64,000 nucleotides of DNA, from assembly GCA_037447605.1 (NCBI GenBank), contig CM074809.1:434349-498348 (forward strand), given 5' to 3'. Both the position numbers and the translations under genes were made by a program. The stretch comes from Zygnema circumcarinatum (Eukaryota; Streptophyta; Zygnematophyceae; Zygnematales; Zygnemataceae). Of the stretch, positions 1 through 10,915 are shown in pieces. Position 1 is the first letter of the stretch. Each line of letters begins with the position of its first letter. The notes under the pieces are model-generated. The model was not told the DNA's origin, did no database searches, and was given only the letters and a program-made list of their open reading frames with translations.

Positions 1-163
1 GGGGGGGGGGAGGGTGTAAGATTATTATGCTAGACACATCTGTTTGGGACTGACGAGATGTGGGGAAAGAATTGGCTTACCAGAGAGACATCGAATATGA
101 CTCGAAATTTTTCTTCGACGAGAAGTTTGTCGGTAACATCCTGGCAGAGCCAGACCTGCTCCA

Positions 164-204
<41 letters not shown>

Positions 205-1648
205 CGTCACTGCTTGGTTTGTTACAACGAAAAAGATCATACATGACTCAGCCTTTTATGCCCCTTTAACCTTACACCACAAAAAAAAATTACAAAATAG
301 AGTTTCAATAATGTCATTCACTTAATCTTTTTTAAAAAAGTTCAAAAAAACGAGTTCGTACCCACCACCGCTCCCTAGAGGACGAGAGTGGGAGAAAGCG
401 GGAGAGCACCGTAGAGAGAGAGAGCGGGAGAGGAACTCACCGAACCTCCTTCATAGACAAACCCTGAAAACTCCGCCCATCGATAGGCCCCGTCCTTCCT
501 CTGCAGCTGCACTTTATCAGAATCCGGAAACCCGAGAAGCTTGTGCTGCTCGTACATTTCACGCACTTCCGGAGCCCTTTCTCTGTAATATTTGTCAAAG
601 GACTGATCCAACGTCGGGACTTCACTCTGCGTGTATCCCGTTATTTCCTCCATAGCCCGATTCACTGTGCATCGGTTCGCAAGGTCAAAATGCGTAATTC
701 CAACAGGGACGTGCTCCAATATCTCCTTCATTTGCTTTGCAGATTCAGTCAGCTTGTTGACATTCTCCTGGAAAGAAAAGGGCACATCAAACAATAGGAG
801 GTTGCAGGCTTTCGGCAATTGAGATTGTCAGTGCGTGTTTGCCGAGCTCCCGCAAAAACAAGTGCGCGGAAAAGACGGCAAACTTCGTATATTACCTCCA
901 TTTCTTTGTACATCGAAATGTCGTCGAATAAAGCAACTGCAAAGTTTTCTGCCGATGAGATGGCTCGCAGACGCAGCCATACATGGCTGCCATCGCTTCT
1001 CCTCCACCTCCATTCTCTAGGGCGTCCTTTGACTTCGTTGCAATAAACCGATCCCCTGCAAGTCTCCTGCACACCAGAAAGGCGAGAAGAACACAATAGC
1101 AGAGTATCAGGCACCACACACATCGCTGCAATACTTGCATTTGAAGCATAAAAAGGCCTTTGTCGAGAGATAACTTTAGAAAGCTAAAGAAATTTGAGGA
1201 TTGCTAGTACCTCAAAGGAAGGAAGATCCTCCGAAACGATGAAACTGTCCATAGTTTGAAAACAGATATCCTCCTGAGAATGGCCCAACAGCTTTTCGAA
1301 GCCCTCGCTGTTCGCAAACCCGCCAAGTGAACTTGAAATGATTAAAATTTTCCCTGGTCTTTCAAAACTCAATTACGACAGCCAGTAATCATTTGCGGAA
1401 TATCTGCAACCCTATAGGCTGCCAGAACTGCATCATCAGTCTATTTTTTGCACATTAGTAGTAACTTGAGAAGGGAGAGGGAACCTGCAAGAGAGAATGA
1501 CATTGTTGCAGTCGATCACCACCATTCCAAGCTCCGCGCGATTGAAAAGATCATATGCGGACTGCAGCAGCAATTGCTGCGCCATTTCTATTGATGATCC
1601 CTCTCTCGCCCACTTTGTCTTAATGCTCTCAGTCGCAGGCCTGCCCAA
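1..1648 (-). CDS. Multi-PAS domain sensory protein, 3' part outside the window
   Basis: Six exons can be joined on the minus strand: up to about 1648 to 1485, 1358-1211, 1066-896, 767-441 and 155-81, then an intron running off the left edge. The last four junctions are phase 0 and have good GT/AG sites; the 1485/1358 junction is phase 2 and weaker. The translation holds a first PAS domain (VIDCNN near its start, then FANSEGFEKLLGHSQEDI and WRRSDGSHVWLRLRA). A second follows (ILEHVPVGITHFD, EEITGYTQSEVP, QRKDGAYRWAEFSG), and a linker (CQDVTDKLLVEEKFRVIFD) typical of the start of another PAS domain. PAS domains bind small ligands or mediate signalling dimers. No kinase, GGDEF or other output domain is visible because the 3' end is missing; a hybrid histidine kinase is a guess. 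The 5' end is unsure: no ATG lies in the first exon, and a small upstream exon near 1950 ending at a GTAAGT is possible. Confidence 0.72.
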
Positions 1649-4197
1649 ATTCCCAAAACCGATACCGTATCATGCCTACGTTCCAAACTTGTCCCAGAAA
1701 ACGTTCGAATCTCTCAGAATATCCCAAAACCGCTCCTTTCAGCAACACCTTCCAGCCCGCGCAGAACAGGCAGCAAGGTGGTTTATTTTGAGGCCCAAGA
1801 AAACGAGCACAGAGAGGCGTACGCAAAAGAGAACGGCTTCTTTCTTCCTCCGTTCTCCTTGCCCGCCATGCTTGTCCCTCCGCAACTTCCACATAACTCG
1901 GTCTCCAGCCTCCTCAACTTACGATGCTGCTCCTCCATCCTGCAACCACGCTTGCTGCTATCTCCTCCCAATACTGTGAGGAGACGCTTGTTCTCCCCGT
2001 AATCACCTCCAAACAAGCGTAACCATGGCTGTCAGGCTCCTCCTCTCTTTCTCTCTCTCTCTCTCTCCCTCTCTACTGCTCCCTCTGCTCCCTTTCCAGC
2101 AACAACTTCAGCTAAAAGCAGCGAAATGCAGACCACTTCCTCTATCAGGGAGCTTGCGAGGGGAGAGAAGGTAAGTGGAGATAAGCTGCAGAGGCATGGC
2201 ATAGCCATAGGCATGCCATGTCATGGGGGGAGCGGTACAGGCAGAAGCTGGAAGGACGTACAGTAGCAACTTTTTGTACTTTCACGCAGCGGCCGTACGG
2301 ATCCCTTGTCGGCACCAGGGCGAACGGATACGGGATGGGCCCGCATCCTATTGGGCCACGTCATAGGAAACGTCAAAAGCGACAAAAAAGGACGTCGGGT
2401 TTGGATGGATTTGATTTGGACGCTTGCGGCTGATATAGCAGGACTGTACCTCGACGTCACATGTCGAAAAAACACAAATACAGTGTCAGCAGCTGCACTG
2501 TTTTAACTATGACTGTGACTGACTGGGATTACATAGAATATAAGGCCTACTTTTACGGGAGAGTGTGCATGTATCCCGTTCTAGAAACTGTGCTGGGCCA
2601 CAGCTTACGACCTTGAACTGGGCGGTCGCCACTTCTGTGCTGCGCAGTTTAACAAGGTTTTCCAGCGCAGGCCGCTCCATGCATAGAACGCCCCGGGACC
2701 TTCCGTTCGCGGTCGCAGGACCCGCCCTGTCGGATGCTGGCGAGAGGACGTGGCTTCGTGCCTGTACGGTGGAACACCGTACGAATGGATACTGTACTGT
2801 ACAGTACAGTGTGTGTACGGCAGAGGGATGATACGGTTGTTTTATGTACTGTACGGCAGGAAAATACGGATGATTGATTGATCATGTGTACGGTGCGCCG
2901 TACAATTCGGGGAGATGGAGGCTGAACATTAGGGTTAGGGTTATGGTTAGGGTTGCTGCCGGGGGCAGCTAAAGGCTCAGAAGGGGAGATTGTGCAGACG
3001 GACGGCATAGCAGGTGAAGGTGGCGTGTTCTCAGGGAGCAGTGCAGGGATTGAAGTAAATGTATAAACTGCTGCTCTTGCAGCCATTTTAATATGACGGA
3101 GTGAAAAGCTTTCTCAGCATGGATCTGTTGATTATGGCTTGCTGGATTGGCCGCGAGTGAATGTGACTTGTGTGAGCATTGCTGCATTAGGCGATGTTCG
3201 ACATTGCTTTGGCCTGGAGCTTCTTAATATCTTGATCATGGCGGATCTAGCATCAGTGGAGAATAGTGATAGAAGGCTTGGGAATTCACTCCAGTGTCGT
3301 CGATCATTCTTCGCAGTGCAAGGACGGGTTTTTTGGGTTTTCTACACATTTATATCTTTTCTGTATGCAAACGATTTATGCAAAGGCTAACTCTTTTTGC
3401 ATACCTACACTTTGCGAATGAAGCACATTCGATCGAGTTTTATTCATTGACCATCCCCTCCCTGCACAGTGAGGTCTGACCAGCCATAAACATGCTGTCC
3501 GTGATTTTGTCACAACAGGCGCTTCTCCATGCACACCATCCATTCTCCATCATTTGTTTGCCACCACCATTCACCGAATTCAACAAAAATAAATAAAGAA
3601 AAGGAAGAAAAATGGACCCAAACTGACAGCCTACTTTACTTGGTGCATATTGCACTCAAAGCCATCGTACAGCTCCCCTCCTCGCTCGTCCTCAGCGCGA
3701 GTGCTCGCCCTGAAATCGAGACACTAAAAACAGGCTAAAACTCCGCCACTTTATGTACAAAGGGGAGCGCCATCAGCGCCGCCAAACTCCACTTGCGCGC
3801 AAGTGAGAATGTGGGAGCACGGATTTTTCGAAAGAACAGGCAAAAAAAAAGGCCGATGTCTCCCACCCCGATCACATTCCCCTCCAATCTGGCCTCTGAA
3901 TCTCAAAACGATATCGAAATGTAGGTTCATTGTAACTTGTCCCGCCCCTCCCCCTTCCCTCTCCCTCTCCAGCTTCCTCTCCCTCTCCCTCCCTCTCTCC
4001 CTTCCTCTACGTCTCGCCCCTCGTCCTCCCACTTCTCTTAGCCCTTACCATATCCGCCCCCCTTCCTCGCGCGCTTCCCATGCTTCTTTTTCTTCTCCTT
4101 CCTCTCCCCCCTTCTCTCACCTTTTCCCTTTCCCCTGCCCCTTCTCCTTCTCCTCCCCCTCCCCCTCCCACTTCCCCGTAATCCACATTCACTCTCT
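1649..4197. other. Intergenic region with simple repeats
   Basis: No convincing exon was seen. It holds a (CT)n run near 2045-2068, a CCGTACGG palindrome at 2293-2300, a short telomere-like stretch at 2929-2955 and a strongly pyrimidine-rich block at about 3940-4197. That block is probably the 3' UTR side of the minus-strand LRR protein. The 5' exon of the PAS gene may lie at 1780-2020. Confidence 0.5.
2929..2955. repeat. Short interstitial TTAGGG-like repeat
   Basis: About four imperfect units of TTAGGG (TTAGGGTTAGGGTTATGG then TTAGGG). It is short and may be chance or a repaired break filled with telomere-like sequence. Confidence 0.4.
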
Positions 4198-6945
4198 CTA
4201 TTCCTTCCTCTCTACTCCTTCCTCTCCCCCTCCTTTCACCGTTCCCTCCTTCCCTTGCCCCTCACTCAGCCTCTCCTTCTCTTCTCCTTTCATCACCTCC
4301 GATTCCACCGGTACTTCGCTCTGCGGAACCTCTACCACCACTTCTATCGGAGGCGCTTCCTCCAATTCGATCTCTGAAATCTTGAATATCGATATTCCGT
4401 GTGGCGCCAAGTTGAACGCTTTCACAGCGCATATAAATACAAGACAGCAAACAAGAAAAAAAGTACAAGAAGTCCCCGCTACCACTACTGCCACTAACGT
4501 CCAGTCGACCGTCTCATTCCACCCTCCATTGGTGCGCTCCTGGCCATCAAAAGCAGGTGGAGTGGGGCAAGGGGAAGGAAACCCTGCTCCACAGAAGGCG
4601 GAGTTGTTGTAGAAAGCGGAGGCATTAAAGCGGGAAAGTGTTCCGGGAACTGCCCCGGAAAGAAAGTTGTGGGAGACATTGAAGAAGGAGAGGCTGCTAT
4701 CGTTGCCTATACCCTCAGGAATGCTGCCCGTAAGGCTGTTTCTTGAGAGATCAAGGTATTGAAGCTGGAGATTGGCGATATCTTCAGGAATAGAGCCGGA
4801 GAAGTGGTTATTCGAGAGGTCGACAACTTCAAGAAAGACGTTTGAGCTGAAAGAAGGGAGTACTCCTTCGAGAGCGTTGTCACTAAGATCGACGGTTGAA
4901 AGGCTTTCTGGGAGTTCTGGAAGCGAGCCAGTTAGAAAGTTCTGCGATAAGTTGAGTCGTACAAGTGAAGGAAGCTGGAGAAGGCTCGCAGAAATATTTC
5001 CAGAGAAAGCATTCCCTGCGAGCTGAAGTGAATGAAGTCGATTATTGCTGTTGAATACAGAAGGAAGAGGCCCTGATAAAGAGTTTTGTCTCAGATCCAA
5101 GTCAAGCAAATTATCCGCATTTGCAAGAGCGGAGGCAGGAAAAGACCCGAAAAGCCTATTGCCCTGCAGGGAGAGAGTGGTGAGGGAGGAGCTCTGTAAG
5201 AACTTGGAGTCGAGAGAGGTGTTGAAATTGTTCCAACTGAGGTCGAGTGAAAGCAGCCCTTGTAAAGTAAATAAAGAGCCCGGAATTCCACCTGTTAGCT
5301 CGTTATTGCTCAGGTCTACCTCGACTAATGCAGGAGCATTTTCAGCCAAACTTTCCGAAATAGGGCCAAGGAATCTATTGCTCGAAAGGTCGAGACTTCG
5401 AAGAGACCTCCAAGTCTTCCCCTCCGGAAGACTCCCATTGAGAGAGTTGGAACTAAGGTTTAAGCTCTGCAAGATGGGGAGGTTCCCAAGCTGAGCAATT
5501 CCGCCGGAAAGATTGTTCTCTTGCAGCCGAAGGTCAGCAAGGTTGGGGCAGTCAGAAAAGCTGGGAGGAATAGCTCCACTTAAACGGTTTCCATGCGCCC
5601 AAAAGCTGACAAGGTTCTCACAGAACAAAGAGGGAATGGGTCCTGTCAGATTGTTCGACTGAATGGTAAAATCCTGCAAGCTTTTCAACCCTGTAAACTC
5701 CCCAGGAATCTCGCCACTGAAATTGTTATCCTCCAGAGACAAGATATTCAGCTCCTTGAGCTCACTTAGGGTTGCAGGAAGCTCCCCAGAGAGCGAATTT
5801 GAAGCAAGCGCGAGCGAAAACAGCGACCCACACTTTCCAATTGCGGTCGGAATTTCCCCGACGAAATTGTTCGTGTGCAGGTCCAAGTACTGAATTAAGG
5901 GCCGCGAATTCTCGCAGAGCTTGGTAAGAAACTCGCTGATGTTTCCTGAGAGGGAGTTTCCATGGACATCAAAAGTGTACCATGACCCAAAAGCAAGCTC
6001 GATGGGTAAAGGTCCTGTGAGGTTATTGGTAGAAAAGTTGATTTCAACCCCTTGGGAATGATTCAAACGACCAAACTCCGCCGGAATGCTCCCGTTCAAG
6101 TTGTTGTCACTGAGGCTCAAATCTTTGAGAGTCGAAATTCGTGCTAAGTTTGAAGGTATGGGCCCCACCAAGTTCATGAACTCAAAGTGAACAATGGACA
6201 AGTTTTGGGGCCACAAAAACCCATCTCCCGGAAGGGTCGAAATCTCCAAATTGAAGAGGTTGTTGATCCAAACCTCTTGCAAGTTCGTGAGGTTTTGTAG
6301 CCATGGCGGAAACCTCCCCGTGAAGCTATTGCCGGTGAGAAACAGATGTTGGAGTGAAGTTAGGTTCCCAAGAGGGAGCTCATGCAACTTGCCGGTGAAG
6401 TTGTTGGTGGTGAGATCGAGAGATTGAAGGCCATGCATGTGAGCAATGGCTCCCAAGTCTCCCCCAATATTTTGTCCACCCAATGTGAGGGTCTCTAGGG
6501 AGGTCATGTTGGCCCAGCTCTTGGGAATGTGGCCGGACAAGAAGTTGTTGGAGAGGTCGAGGTCGCGGAGGAGAGGGAGAGAGGAGAGAGAGGGAGGGAG
6601 GGTGCCATGGAGGCCGGAGGAGAGAGAGAGGGAGAGGACTCGTACGGAGCCGTCGGAAGCTTCGCCGCAGGTGACGCCCTCCCAGCAGCACGCCGCCGAG
6701 GACTCGCTCACATTCCAAGTGGCGAGCTCGCCCTCGTTTAAGTCAAAGCTTGACTTTGCCGCGAGGAGGGTCTGGACGTCGGCGGGGGAGAGCGCCAAGC
6801 TACAGCTTGCGGTGACTTTATCGAAAAAGAGGGGGAGGAGGAGGGAAAGGAAGGTGAGGAGAGGGAGAGGGAGAGGGAGAGGCTTAGGTCGACGGGGATG
6901 GAGCGGTATTGGGAGGGGAAGGGAGGGAGGAGCAGGAGCAGCCAT
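4198..6945 (-). CDS. LRR receptor-like protein without kinase domain
   Basis: Single-exon gene of 915 residues. The ATG at 6945 was chosen because it begins a good signal peptide (basic start, then a Leu/Pro-rich hydrophobic stretch to about residue 48). The open frame continues 77 codons upstream only by reading through the GGGA repeat. Mature order: LRRNT-like cap with paired cysteines (AACCWEGVTCG), a long array of plant-type LRRs (LxxLxLxxNxLxGxIP) over roughly residues 95-790, a C-terminal cap (FCGAGFPSPC), one membrane span at about 815-841 (VAVVVAGTSCTFFLVCCLVF), and an acidic Glu-rich tail of about 70 residues. No kinase exon follows in the pyrimidine-rich downstream DNA. LRR-RLPs normally signal through adaptor or co-receptor kinases such as SOBIR1 or SERK types; a SERK-like gene lies at 41.8 kb. 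Ligand unknown. Many N-glycosylation motifs (NxS/T) sit in the ectodomain. Confidence 0.88.
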   Translation of the reverse strand: MAAPAPPSLPLPIPLHPRRPKPLPLPLPLLTFLSLLLPLFFDKVTASCSLALSPADVQTLLAAKSSFDLNEGELATWNVSESSAACCWEGVTCGEASDGSVRVLSLSLSSGLHGTLPPSLSSLPLLRDLDLSNNFLSGHIPKSWANMTSLETLTLGGQNIGGDLGAIAHMHGLQSLDLTTNNFTGKLHELPLGNLTSLQHLFLTGNSFTGRFPPWLQNLTNLQEVWINNLFNLEISTLPGDGFLWPQNLSIVHFEFMNLVGPIPSNLARISTLKDLSLSDNNLNGSIPAEFGRLNHSQGVEINFSTNNLTGPLPIELAFGSWYTFDVHGNSLSGNISEFLTKLCENSRPLIQYLDLHTNNFVGEIPTAIGKCGSLFSLALASNSLSGELPATLSELKELNILSLEDNNFSGEIPGEFTGLKSLQDFTIQSNNLTGPIPSLFCENLVSFWAHGNRLSGAIPPSFSDCPNLADLRLQENNLSGGIAQLGNLPILQSLNLSSNSLNGSLPEGKTWRSLRSLDLSSNRFLGPISESLAENAPALVEVDLSNNELTGGIPGSLFTLQGLLSLDLSWNNFNTSLDSKFLQSSSLTTLSLQGNRLFGSFPASALANADNLLDLDLRQNSLSGPLPSVFNSNNRLHSLQLAGNAFSGNISASLLQLPSLVRLNLSQNFLTGSLPELPESLSTVDLSDNALEGVLPSFSSNVFLEVVDLSNNHFSGSIPEDIANLQLQYLDLSRNSLTGSIPEGIGNDSSLSFFNVSHNFLSGAVPGTLSRFNASAFYNNSAFCGAGFPSPCPTPPAFDGQERTNGGWNETVDWTLVAVVVAGTSCTFFLVCCLVFICAVKAFNLAPHGISIFKISEIELEEAPPIEVVVEVPQSEVPVESEVMKGEEKERLSEGQGKEGTVKGGGEEGVERKE

Positions 6946-8453
6946 GGCTGTGGGGGAGTGCGGAGGGCGAGAGAGGGTGCGGGGAGGGAGGGAGGGAGGG
7001 AGGGAGGGAGGGAGGGAGGGAGGGAGGGAGGGAGGGAGGGAGGGAGGGAGGGAGGGGAGGGAGGGAGGGGAAGGGGAGGGAGAAGAGGGTCCGAGGACGG
7101 ACGTCACCAAGCGGCGGCATGACGCCAGCAGCCATGGGCCGCGGGCGGCCTGGCATAAAGCGGCGCCGGTAATCACGTTGGCCGGCGACGGCGGCCGTAT
7201 GGTTTGACCGTACTATTTTGTCGTTACGGTCTCAATTGGCCAACCGTTAGCCCTATTAAGGGATCAACTACCATTAAAGCCAATCAAAATGTGCCACGTG
7301 GAAACAAAGTAGGTACTAGGGACACGTCGCGATTTGAAGAAAATTTTGCGCGATCTCTCCGTACGAGAGGGACTAGGGGAGGGACTTCCTCCACAGGTGT
7401 CGGGGATGCCATCTGGTGACGTGACAGACTGCGATTCGCTCCGCGTAGCGGGGGACCGTACAGCGGAGACCCGCCCGAGAAGTCGGCGGAGGCTGAGGAT
7501 GACGACAAGTTTTTGGCAAAAATATGGATGAGTTTTCGGGGAAAGTTCCGGCCGGGTTTTGGAGAAATGGTTTTTGTTGGGTCGCGGTTTGGCAGACAGA
7601 GGCTCCCAATAATAATAGTTTCGATTCTGTCCTTTTTAGAACATCAGGGCTATGGTACTGATCTGGAGAAATCAAAGGCAGCACCGCGGTTTGCGTTTTA
7701 ATACGGTATCGTGAGAGGTACAAGTACGTATTTTGAATTTTTATTGTTTTCGAAGTATTTTCGAAAATTGATGCATACGACCACTTATTTTGGGAAAAAA
7801 ACAAAAAAAAGGGGAAAACTAGCTGCCGTCAGTAACCATTTTGCTGACGTCTTCGTTTCCGGCTGATGATAGACGGTCTCATTTGTCGTATTCAGGGGGA
7901 GAAAAAAACAAGTGTGCACGACCGCCGGCCGCAGGGCATTAAGTAATTGATTTCTGTCGTTTTGGCTGACAATTTGTCGGCATTACATTTAACGGTGCCG
8001 CCCACTTGCCAGTTTCCCCCTGACGGCTCCTGAGCGGCCGTACATAAACGTCATGATACGCTTTGACCCATATTCTTGTACTCTAAGCTGAGCCGTCCAT
8101 GACCATGTCGGTTCAATCTGACCCGTCCGTTCATCCACGAACGTTCGCAAGCTGCCGGCCCAAGTTGTAAATTCGAACGGCCGTCCGTACGTCCCCATAG
8201 GTCCAAACTCCCCTATGAGACAAAACTCACCACGTGGACCAATAACGTCTGACTCGCCGATTGCCGAACTCCCTCGATAATTTCAACCGTTGACCGTCAG
8301 TTTGGTCAATGCACACGTGCGGGAGCCCAGCCAATCAGGGGCCCACGTATTCTCCGGTTTTTTGTCGCGCAGCGCATCTTGAATTCTTGATCGGATGACC
8401 GTTGACCGCCCGTTCCTGGCCAAGGTACGGACTACACGTTTGTCGTCCGTATA
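6946..8453. other. 5' flank of the LRR-RLP gene, no further gene seen
   Basis: Starts with the GGGA tract, then a unique stretch with scattered CCGTAC/GTACGG hexamers and G-box-like CCACGTGG cores near 7294 and 8226. ORFs on both strands are short and carry no recognisable domain. Confidence 0.5.
6979..7073. repeat. (GGGA)n tract upstream of the LRR-RLP start
   Basis: Near-perfect tetranucleotide repeat with G3 runs, about 35 bases upstream of the ATG (which is on the minus strand), so it probably lies in the 5' UTR or core promoter. Comparable tracts precede the starts of the LRR-RLKs at 16505 and 62652. Confidence 0.9.
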
Positions 8454-9500
8454 GGAGAATGATGGACGCTCCCCCTTTTTTGGATATCCTTTCCCCCTGA
8501 TTTCTTTTTGAGAAGCAAAAATATGTTAGTGCCTGCCCGAATCCGCTCGGAGCGGAAGATCCGTCCTGATCGCAGGTGCGAGTGCGCGCGTCCTTCACAC
8601 TTGCGGTGAATCTCAGCCGTCTCTCTCCCAGATCGTACCACGGCGACCGTTCGATCTGCAGTATTTCACGCTCGGTCCCAGCGAATTGCACGCACCCACG
8701 TGTCTCGGTAAGTAGGGATGGCCCGCGTTATAAAGTCCGACTATATTATATACTTTACAACGGGTTTAAAAGTAGTAATATAGTAAAAAGTAAAACACTT
8801 TATTACATATATTATACCCACTCGTTTTGAACAATTAATGACCGTACGACCGTATTCATACGGTCGTACGGTCGTTCCATACCAAAATTAGGTCGTTTTG
8901 GCGTTGGCGTTGCGAAATGCGTCCGTCTGGTTCACACTGTCTTCACCGCATAATACCGTACAGTCATACGACCGTACGACCGTACATGTTGTAAAGGCGT
9001 TGTAAAGTATTATATAACAGCCCTTATTTAGTCGTCACAGTTATATAATATAATATATATTATATAGTCGTAATTAAGCCATCCCTATCGGTAAGACGGT
9101 CAGACGGTAAGTTCGCGGACGGCACGCCGTGGCGCCTGGACGCGTCCGTACGGATGTAAGTACTGTACTGTAACCGAATCGGTTTCGTACAATAAAAATA
9201 CGAACGCAGCTTCGAGGAAAGTCGAAGTTACCATATAGGGCCTGAACCAATCACAATTTGCTACGTCATACAAGAGAACACGTGGCAGATAATGATTGGC
9301 TTCCAATTTTCCGCAGGCTGGCCGGTCCAGCTCATAGTTTTCCGGAGATCTCGGGCCGAGGGACGCGCGCACTCGCACCTGCGATCCGGACGGATCTTCC
9401 GCTCCGAGCGGATTCGGGCAGGCACTAACATATTTTTACCTCTCAAAAAGAAATCAGGGTGAGAGGATATCCAAAAAAGGGGGAGCGTCCATCATTCTCC
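8454..9500. mobile_element. Inverted-repeat DNA transposon, 8-bp TSD, carrying a nested hAT MITE
   Basis: Terminal inverted repeats of about 140 bp: 8454-8593 pairs with 9361-9500, beginning GGAGAATGATGG and ending CCATCATTCTCC. The flanks carry an exact 8-bp direct repeat TCCGTATA at 8446-8453 and 9501-9508, so the boundaries are well defined. An 8-bp duplication fits the hAT superfamily. No transposase is seen, so the element is non-autonomous. It is interrupted by a second element at 8713-9087. Confidence 0.88.
8713..9087. mobile_element. hAT-type MITE nested in the 8454-9500 element
   Basis: Termini TAGGGATGGC and GCCATCCCTA match the usual hAT end pattern. The flanking 8-bp direct repeat TCGGTAAG (8705-8712, 9088-9095) marks the insertion. 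The AT-rich interior includes GTACGACCGTA-type inverted repeats at 8840-8870 and 8955-8985. It is 375 bp with no coding capacity. Confidence 0.9.
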
Positions 9501-9810
9501 TCCGTATATTGTACCGTACAGCCTTGTGAGTATCGGGATATATCATCGTACTGTCAGTCCGATATACGAACCACGGTACAGGTCACTACGGGCTGATGGA
9601 AACCCACCCTGAGGCGTATGCCGTAACGGCTTTGCCGTCCCGTGCCGCTCCGTTCTGTTCCGCCCGACGGACATTTTAACTGAGCCTCTCCCGCCTGTGC
9701 TGAGCAGCCGCGTGCCCCATGAGGACATGTTCGGACCAATGTCATGTTGCACAACGACTCTTGTTGCACAACATCAAGCGACGTCCAAACTTGCAAAAAT
9801 TAAAGAAAAT
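9501..9810. other. Spacer between two transposons
   Basis: No gene or repeat recognised beyond scattered GTAC cores. Confidence 0.4.
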
Positions 9811-10545
9811 GATAACTATATACCCCCCCCCCTTTTTTTAGTTATTTCGCCCCTGTTTTTTTGATATCCCACCCTCCCATTTTGGCTATTCCACCCCCTG
9901 TTTTGGGATATCCCTCCCCCTATTTTGGATATTCCCCCCTGTTTTATCCTTCCCACACATAAGCGCAACGTCCGTAAAGACATTCGCAGAGAGAGAGAGA
10001 GAGTGAGCAGAAGAGAGAGCAAAGGAGAGAGAGAGAGTGAGCAGAAGAGAGAGCAAAGGAGAGAGAGAGAGTGAGCAGAAGAGAGAGAGCAGAGGAGAGA
10101 AAGACTAGAGGAGAGAGAGCACAGGAGAGAGGGCAGATGAGAGAAGAGGAGAGAGAGAGAGAGACCTCTATCCTCGTAATTCCCCCCGCTACAGCATTGC
10201 AGGTACAGTCAGCGGCTATCGCTATGCTTGCCGATCTTGGCGTGAAATCCTTCCTGCTTGTAGTGCTTGGTTATGACTTATACAAGCTCATTGCGAGTCT
10301 TATACTCAGTCATTTGTGTGGAGATTGCAAACCAGGAAGAGGAGGGGACGGGAGGGGAGAGGACGGGAGGGGCGGGAAAAAGATTCCCTCCTGAAATATT
10401 CAAAATAGGGGGGTTATCTCCTCCCGAAATATCCAAAATGGGAGGGGGGGCGGAATAGACAAAATGGTAGGGTGGGATTACCAAAAATAATAGGGGCGGG
10501 ATAACCAAAGGGGGGGGGGGGGGGTGGGGAATAGAAAAGTTCCCC
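9811..10545. mobile_element. Divergent inverted-repeat element with GA-rich core
   Basis: The ends are imperfectly inverted: C-runs with TTTTGGATAT-type subrepeats at 9826-9950 mirror AAAATRGGRGGGG blocks at 10390-10540. A direct repeat TAAAGAAAAT flanks it (9801-9810, 10546-10555). The core holds (GAGAGAGC)n-type sequence at about 9989-10165. Related sequence (CCCGAAATATTC, GGCGGGAAAAAGATT) occurs in the element at 51160-51854. The exact left end is uncertain. Confidence 0.6.
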
Positions 10546-10609
10546 TAAAGAAAATAGCAGATACTGCACTACCTACACTTACACAATTCATTTTTTTTTT
10601 CATGTATAC

Positions 10610-10915
10610 TCGCACAAATATACACATCCATACATGCATACACGCATACATGCATACATGCCTACAGACATCCATACATGCATACACACATCCATACATC
10701 CATACATACATACATACATCCATACATGCATACACACATCCATACATGCATACATGCATATATCCATACATGCATACATACATGCATAAACACATCCATG
10801 CATGCATACATGCATACATGCATACATACAAATATACATACATGCATGCATGCATACGTACATACATACATGCATACGTACACACATACGTACATGGAAG
10901 TCTGCTTGCATACAT
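10610..10915. repeat. (CATACATG)/(CATA) microsatellite
   Basis: Long irregular array of CATACATGCATACACA-type units. It keeps several frames open on both strands, which gives spurious Cys/Met-rich and His/Thr-rich ORFs. Confidence 0.95.

Noticed and set aside
6946-7176. N-terminal extension of the LRR-RLP
   Set aside because: It reads through the GGGA repeat (PSLPP units) and would bury the signal peptide.
6446-7207. Plus-strand Arg/Gly-rich ORF opposite the LRR-RLP
   Set aside because: Shadow of the minus-strand gene and the GGGA repeat.
10610-10915. CRISPR-like array
   Set aside because: There are no constant repeats with unique spacers; it is a continuous microsatellite in a eukaryotic genome.
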